Assembly (NCBI GenBank): GCA_037833965.1 | Contig: AP031352.1 | Coordinates: 26,910,501-26,974,500, forward strand | Reading direction: 5' to 3' | DNA from: Marchantia polymorpha subsp. ruderalis | Taxonomy: Eukaryota > Streptophyta > Marchantiopsida > Marchantiales > Marchantiaceae | Length of the DNA stretch: 64,000 nt | Shown here: positions 48,390-60,380 of the stretch, one piece after another | Layout: each line of letters starts with the position of its first letter | Position numbering within the stretch: position 1 is the first letter of the stretch | The notes under the pieces: generated by a model | What the model was told of the DNA's origin: nothing | Seen by the model: the letters and a program-made list of their open reading frames with translations, nothing else | Database searches by the model: none | Made by a program: the position numbers and the translations under genes

Positions 48390-49660
48390 GAATAAACTTC
48401 AGAGCTACCTCCGTGCCCGCGCGGGCCCCAACAACGACACTCATTAAAATAATGCCAGGATATTTCGCCTTTTGGCAGCTGCAGCAGCAGCAGCAGAAGC
48501 AGGAGAGCCAGCTTTTGAGCTTTTGGGCACCAGCGGCAGCTGAGTCCATGAGTCGGCTGCGGCCGGAGAGATGGACCTGCCGCGGGTCATAGTCGGGGAA
48601 AAGCGAAGGAACGAAGGAAGGACGGGCAGAACTTAATAAGTGCAAATAATAATAATAATAATAATAAATCGCAGACACCCGCTCTCGCGGAGCCCGAATT
48701 CCGAAGCCGAGGGACGTCGTCAGCGAGGCGACTAATAATGAGGCCCCAAAAGATTCGAACCCTGGTAAAGGACAGCGGCGAACATGGCCCCCAAGTGCCC
48801 TCCACTACACGACCCCTGTTCCGAAAAAGAGCACCATTCTGGACCCCAACCCCAAATCGGGCAGGCCCCCCGGGCAGCTCCGGGCAGCGCCGGGCGCCGG
48901 ACGGGAGAATGTACCGTGGCATCAGGGAATACCCTGCTGGCAGGCGGGCAGGCAGACGGACAGACGGACGGGAGGGCCAGGAGCAGGGTCCCAGAGGAGG
49001 ACAGGTGGGCAGGGCCAGCGGGAGGCGACAGCCGTAGAAGCGGACAGAAAGCGAGAACGGGCGCACAGTCGGCGCAGCAACGAGCGCAGTTGCGCGCAGT
49101 TTCGGTGCAGTCTCGACGCTCGACGCTCGACGAGGACTTTCTTTGCGAAGGGAAGGAAGAAGGAAAGAAAGGAACGGGACGGATGGAGGCAGCACGAGGA
49201 ACGTATGCCGGGGGCGAACTGTGATGCCGAGACGGAGTCACGCGTCGGAGGAAGGAGTAGGAGGAGCTGCCGTGCGTGGCATGGCTTGCAGTCGACTTGG
49301 TACTGCTGCTATGGCTGCTGCACATGGTCCGCGGTAGACCGTTCTCGCCCGACTCATCGAGCCCAGTTTGCCACCGAGTCCCGTAGAGCTCCGTCGGAGC
49401 AGGGCGGGCAAGCAAGCAAGCGAGCGAGCAAGCAAAGAAGGAAGGGGATGGAGGAAAGTTGGAAGAGGAGGGAATGATTTATTTATCGATTGATTCTTTG
49501 ATCGATTGATCGATCGTCGGACGGACTGGCTGGCTGGCTCACTGACGGACTGATTGACGAGGGCAATCTGCAGGGCTCACGCGAGCGGGGCTTTAATTTT
49601 GGAGAATTAGAGCAGGAAGGAAGTACCTGCGTAGGGCGCCCTACGACATTGTGATCGGAA
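48390..49660 (+). promoter_or_regulatory. GC-rich island, likely promoter/5' region of UGT80
   Basis: This CpG-rich block of about 1.2 kb has abundant short-period repeats: AAT microsatellite 48645-48667, AGCA/AGCG tetramers about 49410-49440, and GATT/GATC and GGCT tetramers about 49475-49560. It lies 1.7-3 kb upstream of the UGT80 start codon and resembles the islands at the 5' ends of the other genes. If it is the promoter, the transcript must have a 5' UTR intron. A C/T-rich stretch ending in CAAG just before the ATG (about 51385-51405) could be that intron's acceptor. This is inference. Confidence 0.35.
48645..48667. repeat. (AAT)n microsatellite
   Basis: About seven consecutive AAT units lie in otherwise GC-rich DNA. 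It is a likely length-variable marker. Confidence 0.9.
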
Positions 49661-51406
49661 GGTGGAAGAATTTTGGGTGCGGGTGGTGATATCTGTCCTG
49701 ACCCTCTGTCCGCACGGGGAGCAATCTAATCAGCGAGGTTATCCATTCGATGGATGGAACATGTGGGCTTCTACTAGCGCTGCCCCTTCTGGTTCTTTAG
49801 CAGCAGGTCGAGCAGCTCGCTCGTTCGCTCATCCGCGGAGAGACTTCGTTTGCGGGGGATGATATTTCTTGGATTCTAGAGGCCGAGACTGACTTTTCTG
49901 CGAAGTGGATCTCGTGGGTGTGAAGTTTTCTGTTGAGGAGCGGGGCAACTGTGTACATTTTGTGAGATATCGCATGGTGCGTACACCGAGCATTGGCCAA
50001 TTTTGCTGAATTTCTTTGCCCACACAATTTCCTTCTCTGATGGATGCCTTTATCTTTTTGGACTTCAGAGTGTTTTATTTCTCTAGTCAGTGCTGGTTTT
50101 CTTTTGATGCAGGATAGCGTCGTTGTCCTAGAAGGCTCAAGCTGATAGGTTATTCCTATCTTCTGCTCCAGGTATGTTTTTAGAACAGGCGATATCAAGA
50201 GTCTCTAGAGTAATCTTTGTGTCTCAGATATTGGTCTCTCTGTTCGGCTGTTGCAAAGTTGGATAGAAAAAAACAAAATCACTGTAAGTATAATTTTTGA
50301 CAGGTTCGTGAAGAATGGGACACGCCGTAAAGCTTCAACGTTAGGGGTCAGTGGTTCACTTCTTTACCTAGATTTGTCACTGCACGCGTCTGGCGGACCG
50401 CAAGATGTATCGGCAGTAGTTTACATGTACAGACGATCGGGTCGGATTTAGTGGCTGCCGTCGTCGTCTTCTGACGAGCACCATTTGAGTAATAGATGAC
50501 ACGCTTTTTCCAGGATAAATTGCTGTTCAGGTGTCATTTGGAGCCATTGGGTTTGCGTTAGTTTCTTACAAACGTATCTTTTCTTCGCTATTGTGTGTAT
50601 TGTCCTGACAGTGTAGAAGACTTGGTGAACGTTCTGCTCCACGTCAAGTTCGACGATTGGACCTCTAAATTATCAACACGAGTCTTGCATAGACTGCACT
50701 CAATAAGAAGCCCTTTGGATCTAATTGAGGTAAAAACCTTTTCTGCCGCGGCATGAGTTAAATTTTTGACATGGATTGATTTCTATTTCAAACCCGACAT
50801 AATAAAGACGCGAAGACTGGTGAATTCTTCGGAATCTGTGCGATTTTTCGGAGGATAGATTTTGGCCACGTTAACAACTTGACAACTTTACAAGTATATT
50901 CAACCAGATTTTTTCTCTTTAACACAAGAACGGGCGTCAGCCAGGGTGCGTGTTATATCATGATACATAGGATAGGTCAGGCGATAGCGTGCAGGAGAAA
51001 TTTGTTCTTCTTGACTATTTTGATCCATTGCTAAGCAATTCCCAGTAGCTATTCGATAGTATTCATCTTCAGCAGCAGAAAAGTTGATGATTCCTTCTGA
51101 AACATAACAATTATTAGGGTTTAACATTTGGTTTAGCTGTCAGAAGATTTCAATCGAAAGTGGAACCAACGAAAAGTTTATAAAGTTGATGCTGATGGAG
51201 ATTTTTTCAAGGATGGTAGTACGAACATTGATCAGTATGTGACAACAGCTTACTATTGAACTAATTCTCCTGTTCTTACACCAATGTAGTGGACTACCCT
51301 TTACTGCTTTCTTGTCGTTCTCGAGCATTGTGACTATACTTACCAGTTTGTGTAATGTGCATTCTCTGAGTGAAGGCCATATAAGCTGCTGTCTTCATTC
51401 ACAAGG
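49661..51406 (+). other. Probable 5' UTR/intron region of UGT80
   Basis: No protein-coding segment is recognised here. Base composition drops from GC-rich to balanced, resembling the introns of the downstream gene. It probably contains one or more 5' UTR introns of UGT80, but no junction can be fixed from sequence alone. Confidence 0.35.
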
Positions 51407-54400
51407 ATGAATCACGAGGATGATGGAACCTCTTACATCACTTCATCTTCGTCAGCATCCTCACTGGACAATGAGTCGATTCTCTCCGATACATTTTCTT
51501 TCGCACCAGATGCCAACTATCAATCGATGCTTCGTAATGAGGACCCTGTAGCGACGCCGATGATTCAAGGACCTGGTAAACTTGTCCCTCGCCGTAGCCC
51601 TGATATTGATAGTTCAGGGGACTATTTCGAGTTGGAGCAAAGGAACGGAGGAAGTCACCTGAAGAATAACCAGAATGGGCTAACTCATCTGGGCACTGAA
51701 AACGCCCACCAGGACAACGGGGACTCGCAGGCTAAGTTTTACGAGGATTCTCGGTTTGGCACACGATCTGGGACAGGTCATGAGTTGCACCACGGAGCCC
51801 AGTCTCAACCTACATTGAGGTCGAATCCTTTTAGCAGCAATCCTAGATTCATGGCCACGACAGCGAACAGTATTGGGATCGATGAAGGTCCCGCCATTGG
51901 ACTGGAGAACCCCTACAAGCTTGGTCAAGAACTTGGAAACAGGCCTTTGATTATCCCAAAGCGTCAATTACTCGCAACAACTTCTGCTCCCGTCAGGTTG
52001 AAGCCAAGCGAATTGACGGCCGATCATGTGTCAACTGCTGAGTCCCACGAACAAGGAAGCGAGTGCTCTTCCGGCCGCTCATCGAAATCCGACTTGCAAT
52101 CTATGAGTGATCAGACAGGAGGAGCAACTTGCGCTTCAGGTGAGCTTTGGGATAAATGACATATTTGCGCAGTACAGAGTGTTTGATGTGTTCTGCACTC
52201 CGTCGTTAGCTGCTAAAATCTGAGAAATTTGCGATTTGTGCTGCAGGATAGTGAAATATAGGAATAAGCCCTTCAGGATGTTTCTTGTTGTAGAAGTAAT
52301 AACGCTGGAACTTCATGAGTCTTTTCTCCACACCTTTTTCCGTTCGAAATAGCTCAATAAGTATCTGTTGGTTTTATGTGCGATTGAGTACAATTTCGCA
52401 ACAGTATGCACAGTTCTTAGCTGGTGGATGAAGCTAACAATACTTCACTGTGCAGGACCTGAGCGTGCACTGGTACGTACAAAATCTTTGCCCAGCAGAT
52501 CTTTTTCAGAGCTGGAAGATCGGAGAGCAAACACTCAAAGTGGTAGGCGGTCTAAAAGTAACGAAAATCGAAATGTTCGTCTCGCAGTTCCAGAAAAGAT
52601 GTCAGACAGGAAGAAGGTATCACATTACCCCTCATACCTGCCCGGAGCTTCATATTAAGATCTCTTACTTCAACTTCATCGTGATTATTCAGATTTATCG
52701 TCTATATTTAACAGGGTAATCAATCTGGCATCTTTTCACGAGTAAAGTTTTGCACCGAGCCTAGTTTATACGATTAATGGTTTCCAATTGACTGCAGAAA
52801 AAGATGATCAAGAAGCTTGCTCCAGTCAACGACAATGGATGCGTAGAGTTCGATGAGGCAGGGAGTAAGCGAATAGCAAGCTTTTTGTCAGGCACTGGAC
52901 CTGGTATTTTTGATGAAGGAGGTGAAGTCGGGGAAGAGGATTTAAACGAAGAAGACGAGGATAATACAAGAAGAGAGGTTCCACCCCTACAAATAGTCAT
53001 GCTCATTGTCGGGACAAGAGGCGATGTACAACCATTTGTAGCAATTGGAAAACATCTGCAGGTACTTCTTGAGTTTGGTCTTGGAGTTACTAGTCTTTCA
53101 GCCTAGGTTTGTGGTTAATACACAGTGTTTATATGGTCAGTTTCTTGCGAGTCGTCTAGCTCGGGGCCTAAGATGTGTCTGATCTGGCGGAATGATACCC
53201 ACAACACCTAAGATGTCGGGTGTGATATGAGGTTAAATTAACCAATTTTCTTGTTTCTTTCAGGGGTATGGTCACCGTGTGAGGTTGGCAACACATTCCA
53301 ATTTTAGAGAATTTGTAATGACTGCAGGTCTGGAGTTTTATCCTTTGGGTGGTGATCCCAAAGTTCTTGCGGGATGTAAGTGAGATCTTCTTACATTACA
53401 GAAGCTTATCAGCTAATGTAGTCAGATTCAGTGGTGTAAGTTGAATCAGTAAAAAATTCGAATTAGCTTGGAAGCACATCTGGCTTTTTCAGTGTAGGTT
53501 GTAGTACATTTTTCTGTCGCAGAAGAGTAGCTAAAGTTTTTCCTTTTTGCAGATATGGTCAAGAACAAAGGATTCTTGCCGTCAGGACCATCCGAGGTGT
53601 CAGTACAAAGGAAGCAGATCAAAGCCATTATTCAATCACTACTACCCGCGTGCACTGTTGCTGATCCTGAGGCTGGGTCTGGTCTCCCGTTTAGAGCACA
53701 GGCTATCATCGCAAATCCTCCTGCTTACGGTGCGTTTACGAACTTTCGATGCATGTACAGAAAGACAGTAGTCATCAGCAGTTTTGGACAACCACATATA
53801 GTGTTTCGTTTTGCGCTGGTAAGGAAGTAACTGCCGCTCTGTAAGTATCATAACGCGTCAATGGTCGATTCTATACCAAAAGCAGAGTTTTTCGTATGAT
53901 CACGACGCGCACACCCTTTCTGAGAAACATCAAAATCAAACTGGGATCTATTTCGTGAATGAGAAAAACAGGATTTAGAAAAGATTTGTAAATTGATATG
54001 GCTTGCATTTTGAACGGCCTGAGGACAGTCTTGTCTTGGGATTGAACAAGTGAATAAATGCAAATTATTTGAAGAATGAAAGTTAATCATCATAAGGAGC
54101 AAAGCATTAATTAGGTTTTTTAGTATTTGCATGCCAAATCTTGAAGACTATACAGGCGCTAGTCTCAAACGAAGAAGAAGAAGAAGAGCGAGGGATTGAG
54201 GGTGGTGGAGGAGGAAGTAGAGAGTGCACTCTTTGAGAGTGGCGAAAGTTTGTGTATATGGGGTAAATATTTGTACGTAATGGGGATATTCCCTTATAGG
54301 TGAAGTTTTTTCAAAAGTTTCCAACGGTCAGTCTGGAAATTTCTTTCAAGTCACCCTTCTTTTGGAAATTGCTCAAAAGAGGCGCATCTTTTGGTTTTGA

Positions 54401-57400
54401 ATGTAGGCTGAAGAACTTTACTGTTCTTTTGGCTCCAGCATCAAGCGATACCAGCCAACGAGGTTTTTTGTAAGGTGGCTCTTATATGGAATTAGTAGTT
54501 TAGACAATCAAATATTTGTGCTCCACACCTCACAAGTTCGGGATGTATCGTGGTGAGGGAGAGATCCGATGCGAAAGGAGTCCTTCATTTGGTCAGACGA
54601 TGAGAGTGACGTGTATTTTTGGGGAGAAACAATTGGTTGTGTCATGTTTACAACACGTTTTAGCTGCTTGAAAATCAGCAGGTCTGTCATAATGACGGCT
54701 ATCGTTGTTTGTCTATCGTTTTCTTGCAGGACATGTACACGTAGCCGAGTATCTGCAGGTCCCCTTGCATATTTTTTTCACTATGCCGTGGACGTACGTT
54801 TTCCAACTAAAATCAAATTTCTCATGCCTTTTCTTTGATCTTTTCTTTGTCATAATGCGAACTTTTGGGTGTATTTAGTATATCGTATGATCTGAGAATC
54901 TGAGTTACCAACACTACCCGTTATTAGGGTGCCTAAATGTTTGCTTCACATCTAGCGCCTTCGAAGCTTTTTGTGATTGCTTATAGTCTTTTAACTATTA
55001 ACTCGCGCTAGTTCTTTCTTCGACTTGTATTTCTGCTTGGTACTCATTTGGCTTATGCATCTGCAGAGCCACAAGCGAATTCCCGCACCCTCTCTCTCGT
55101 GTGAAGTCACCAGCTGGGTACAGGGTGAGTTTCCATGAATTGCATGCGAATTAAGTTCTTATTTCGAAATTTGAAGACAACCTTTGGACAATTACTGATC
55201 AATAACAGAAACTGGACAGTGATGAAGCAAACCACAGAACACATCTTTCCCTAGCCTTGCTGGACCATGAAGTCGTCCATGCACTCTTTTCAGGGTGTTC
55301 CTTGTTTGGGGACACGTCTAGCTTTTAGTTCCGATTGGCGGTCTCTTCTCATTCAAAGAGAGAAAAGTGGAAATCCATTCTGTAACTTGCACCCTCTGTG
55401 GCAAGCATAACGAAACTCCTGATCACGATTTGATGGAATGCAGCTTTCTGTCATACGAGCGCGAAATTGTTTCGCGACATTTCTCTGCTGGTGGAGGCCA
55501 AGCCGAGAACGGAAATCACTAGCCTTTATGTAAACCCCAATGCAACCGCACTTGTGAGTCATGGCTCCATGGGTCTTTGTGACCGTCAGACGAATAAGTC
55601 AGAAAAAAATTCTTGTTGATACCCGGAGACTTGAACTACTCTCATCTACGGAGAAAACTCTGAAGACAGTAGAGATCCTTTTCTATTTTAAGTCTTCCTG
55701 TTTCGGTTTCCTTCTGCTTCTATCCTGTCTTCTCCTAGTGCGTAAGCCCTTAATACTAGCAGCACTCGACCAAGACGCCAGGTCGGCGGTATTCAGGCAA
55801 TGGCAGGCACATACTAATCGGTAGACTTCAAAACTACGTTTCAAAAGTTTAATCTGTCTACACCAGATTTTTTATCTCCATAATAGCTGTCTCAGGTTTT
55901 CGATAACCTCCAGATTGGAATGAATTAAGCCTATGCCTTTGTTTTCTGCAATATACATAGGTCGTTTATGCATTGTCTGGTATGCATGCATGGTCTTTGG
56001 AACTTTTACTAGTTTCAGTACCAAGTTATGCAAGTTGTATCGTGATTGATTTTTGTAGGCTTCAGTAGCTTCCGATGTCCGTGTGATGTTTGCCTGTCAC
56101 AGTACTAGCCAGACTGATAATGTCGTAATCCTTTATGATGTAACGAGAGTCTTTGTCTAAGTCTGGGCTGGAATTTCTGGTTATCTTTGTACCTAGAGGC
56201 TTCACTTGTTTAACTGGAGAAAAAACCCGGCCGATTCTGCAGATGTCCTATCAAGTTGTCGATTCCTTGATCTGGTGGGGTATACGCAGCATGATAAATG
56301 ATTTTCGAAAGAAGAAACTAAAATTGCGGCCCATTACATATTTGAGTGGGTCTCAAGGATCCATTGCTGAGCTGCCTACGGGCTATATCTGGAGTCCACA
56401 TCTTGTTCCAAAACCGAGAGGTACGATATAATTGGTACCAACTGGAGTCGTCTGGTACCTTTCCAAAATATATGTAGTAAACATGAGATTTTGTATTTAA
56501 ATGATGGGTACTGATCGAGATTGTAGAAGTGGGGCTTCATGTTGTCTTTGCTCTTACTTTCCTGCTATCACAGTTCCTTCTAGAAACTGCTTCAAGTAAC
56601 AGGATGGAGATAAGCATGTAATTCAATAGACTGCCTTAGAAGTGCAGTTCTTTTAGATGGCAAAGTCAAATACAATTTGCATTGCTCCGACATGTGTATG
56701 TGTGTGTGAGAGGCATATTCCGTTGTTTTACTACGCGAGGACTCTTAAGTTTTTGTGTGTTATATAAATTTTATGTCTTGATTTGAAGCTTGCTTTGATT
56801 CGACATTAACTTGCTACATTAAGACTTGACTCCGTGGTGACCAGAGACAACTCTCGAAAGTATCTAAGCCTTGATTCTAAGCTCAGAGCTCCTGCTCTTT
56901 TGAAGCAAGACTTTCGGAAGCCAAGAAATGTATTTAATGGATACGCTTGTGACGCGTTTCTTGGTTGCCACTGGAACCTTGGGACGAACCTCATTTCTTG
57001 TGAGGAATGCTACTATAAGAAAGTCCTGCACTCTGGATATAGTCTTCCCTCTGCGTCACATCTTCCTTCGTCTTCCTCCTGAAAATATTTTGTCTTTACC
57101 AGCCGCGCTTAGCCAATAGTGCGAGGGTTTTTGTGGTCTTCAGGCTCTGAAGAGAAACTAAATTGGGTCCAGTTTTTAACCCTAAACATACTGAATAACG
57201 TGTTTTGCTGTGATGCCTTACACAGACTGGGGACCAATGGTTGACGTCGTAGGGTTCTGCTTCCTTAATCTTGCACAAGACTACAAACCGCCACAAGATT
57301 TATTGGACTGGCTAGCTGCGGGTTCTGCACCTATTTATGTTGGATTTGGAAGTCTGGTAATGTATTTACCTTCTACTCAACGGAGTCGCTCTCTTAACAA

Positions 57401-59150
57401 CAGCATATGCATTCTGCGTGAAGTAACTTCCAACTGTATCAAGATAATGCCTCTTTAAGCATTTTTCTAGATGTATCAGCGTCTCATGACAACTGATAGA
57501 ATTGTCTTGGCAATGAAGAGATGAAGAGATGTCCGAGTTTGGGAATGCAATTGCTTTTACGACTTAGTCATGTCATTGAAGATTGTATCTGGCTGATTCT
57601 GGGCATTTGTTTTTTGAAGCCTGTGGTGGATCCCAAAGGTATGACAGAGATTATTATTAAAGCTTTGAAAGAAACGAAGCAAAGAGGAATTATCTATAAA
57701 GGATGGGGCGGAATCGGTGATTGTGAGTATCTCTTTTATATGAACCTCGCTGAGCGTAACGATGTACCTGTTTACAACAGGTACATCGTAACGCATTTTC
57801 TAAACAAGTAGAAGCGGCTCATTGAGGTCACAATATCTTCCAATGCTGTTGCTAATAAATCAGTGTCTCTTGTTTGTATGCAGTAAAAGAAGTAGGGAAT
57901 GATATATATCTGGTCGAAGATTGTCCTCACGATTGGTTATTCAAGCAGTGTGTGGCCGTGGTACGTGGCACAAACCTGGCAACTTTCTCTGGTGTCTATA
58001 GTGACACTGAAGCTTAGCCTTCTTGAAAACTGGGTATATATTAGTTTCTGCAAGTTACTTGGTGCCGATAACTAGATTAGACAGAAAATAATTAGTGACG
58101 AGGCATTCTCGTTGATCTTGTACGGTTCCGTGAACGCTTCTTATCTTTCAAGGCTCAGGCCAACTTTAGAAGTTACGAACATAGTGACTGAGCTGGTACT
58201 GTGTTCTTCATGGCTTTTTTTGTTGTTATTTATTTCAAAACTGCCAGGAATTTGGGAGCAATTGTCAGTGGATGATTTGTTGCATATTCAGGTACATCAC
58301 GGAGGGGCAGGAACAACAGCGGCCGGTTTGAAGGCTGGTGTAAGCGTTCTCGAACTCAAATTCTTGCCAAGTCTACCTTCCTGCTCTACCTTGATTTTGT
58401 AGGATGCAATCCCACTGAAATCATTTGAATTGCAATTGCAGTGTCCGACGACAGTCGTACCATTCTTTGGAGATCAACCTTTCTGGGGTGAGCGTATTCA
58501 TGCGAAAGGGGTGGGACCCTCCCCCATACCTGTCGACCAATTTTCACTCGACAAGCTTGTGAAAGCTATAGAATTCATGCTGAATGATGAGGTACTTGCG
58601 ACTTGATTTGCGTTTCTTGTCGTTTTGCTATCTTTGATGTCAACATTTGAGAACGAGCAAGTTATGGAACATGAAGACCTCTTGAAACTGTATGGATCAA
58701 ACAGATGGTTATATTTGTGTCCCAACGCCGCCTATACTACGTTTTGTTGAATACAATGGTTGTATACTGTCATGTCACCCCTCACTGGTATTCTTGTCAA
58801 ACTGCTCTCTTGCGGGACTTTGAACTGCATTGGAACTGACCAACCACAGAGAGCTAGCTCGTTTGTGTGGGCTGCATAAGAGAAGCTATGTCGGCTGATT
58901 CCGATAAATTTCAAACTCCGTCTAAATTCCGTGAAGCTTACGACTTTATACTTTCCATTTATAGGTTAAGCAAAACGCATTGGATATAGCTCAGGCCATG
59001 GAGAAAGAAGATGGAGTGGACGGAGCAGTGAAGGCCTTCCACAAGCATCTCCCGCGGGATACACCACAACCTACTAGTACTCACCCACCTCAAAGGCTGA
59101 GACATAAAGTTTTCAAACCCTTTAGAAGCGTTTACAACTGTTTTATATAA
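51407..59150 (+). CDS. UGT80: Sterol 3-beta-glucosyltransferase (UGT80 family)
   Basis: There are fourteen coding exons: 51407-52139, 52456-52616, 52798-53061, 53264-53375, 53553-53729, 54730-54793, 55067-55124, 56243-56420, 57226-57356, 57620-57722, 57884-57960, 58292-58339, 58442-58591 and 58965-59150. They give 813 aa with every junction in frame. The enzyme transfers glucose from UDP-glucose to the sterol 3-hydroxyl, forming membrane steryl glucosides. The GT-B N-domain starts at [20 protein letters not shown] (about 365-384). It is followed by [38 protein letters not shown] and [20 protein letters not shown]. The C-domain has [18 protein letters not shown] and the nucleotide-sugar/sterol box with [16 protein letters not shown] and [20 protein letters not shown] (about 689-730). 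The first 360 residues are Ser- and charge-rich and poorly conserved, making it longer than the Arabidopsis proteins (about 615-640). No signal peptide or membrane span is seen. Confidence 0.96.
54171..54188 (+). repeat. (GAA)n run in a UGT80 intron
   Basis: A run of GAA units lies in the 1-kb intron between coding exons 5 and 6. It has no coding role. Confidence 0.85.
57754..57794. repeat. Hairpin-forming inverted repeat in a UGT80 intron
   Basis: Arms GCGTAACGATGTACCTG (57754-57770) and CAGGTACATCGTAACGC (57778-57794) are complementary over 17 bp with one mismatch, around the 7-nt loop TTTACAA. It starts 31 bp after the donor at 57723 in the intron between exons 10 and 11. Confidence 0.85.
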
Positions 59151-60380
59151 TACATTTTTCTCAAAATCATTGCTTTTACCTGAGGGTAGATAATAGCGTT
59201 GGCAGATATTGACCTTGTGTTATAGTTTAAACTTCTTACTCCCTCGGGCCAGATAGAGTAGGTTCCGCAATGCCTGAATGAGAGCAACGGTAATTTATTA
59301 TTCTTCCCTTGGGTGAAGTAATTGGTTAGCAGCTATCAAGCCCCTTCCATTTCTAAAATTGCGATCCTTGTAAATTATTTAGCTCATAACGCGATCTTGT
59401 GGATATTACGGAGTTCATAATGTTTTGAAGGTCACAGATGATGTGTACCTCTGGGTTCGGTAGTTCTTAGTTTCATCGAGTTTTCAATACAATGTGAAAT
59501 CTCTTGAAATGTCTCGGAGCATTTTGTACACTACGTGATGATGATCGAGATTGAGGTGTAAAAGTTTGTTCATTGTTGAAGATAAGGCCGCTGTATTCTG
59601 CTCCGTAAGCGGAGGAGCTCATTTGTTGTAGTGAAATTTCATATTGTTTCAAGCTTGTTTGTGATTTACTAGTGGAAGTCGAACTCTCAGGCTAATTTAC
59701 ACATGTATCAGTCTAAGCTCGTGACGAGGCCTGTTGGGTCGCCCAGCCTACTTCGGTACAATGACGGACACCGAGGGCATAGTGGCGGGAGTATGTGGTT
59801 CTACTCTTGCTATTTACAAAACGTTAACGTCCCTAAAATCTTGCATGGAGAATATACACAGTAGTTACAGATTGTCGCTCGCTCGTTACAGGCTAACTAA
59901 GGTAGATCTTTACACTTGTGGTATGAATATTTAGCAGTATGTGTTCTTTGAACTCTTAGGTTACCCCTAATTTTGTCTCTGCGCTGTGGACCCTCGCCAT
60001 CTATCGGGAGTTGTTGCCGAGCTCATTTGCACTACCAGAGGCTACTGGGTGGGTGGTCTTTCTTTCTTGAATCTGCCATCTCTGCGTTCTAATGTTGGTC
60101 CAGGAGTTCTCATATTGCACTCTTTGCCATTTTTAAAAGGCGTAGATTCACAGGTTGTTCGATGTACATGTTGCGATCATGCGGGTTGGTAGCGTTGAAA
60201 TCAGTTGGCATGAGCTGTGGAAATTCTGTACCCGTGAGTTTACATGTCAATACCCGTGTCTGTTCGTCGAGAAGGACATGTGGTTGTGAAAACCAAACAG
60301 TAATCTTTGTTGCAACAATAAGGACACCGTAACACATATATATTTATAGCCAGTTCGACTTTTCGATCATCATCCACACC
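59151..60380. other. UGT80 3' flank, no further gene seen
   Basis: This covers the probable 3' UTR and terminator region of UGT80. Reading frames at 59734-59934 and 59986-60192 are short and unrecognised, and there is no domain or splice support. Confidence 0.45.

Noticed and set aside
48745..48775. tRNA T-arm-like GGTTCGAATC on the minus strand
   Set aside because: The T-stem does not pair properly, and no anticodon arm, D-arm or acceptor stem can be drawn around it.
59139..59150. C-terminal CFI of UGT80 as a prenylation signal
   Set aside because: The cysteine is third from the end, not fourth as a CAAX box requires.
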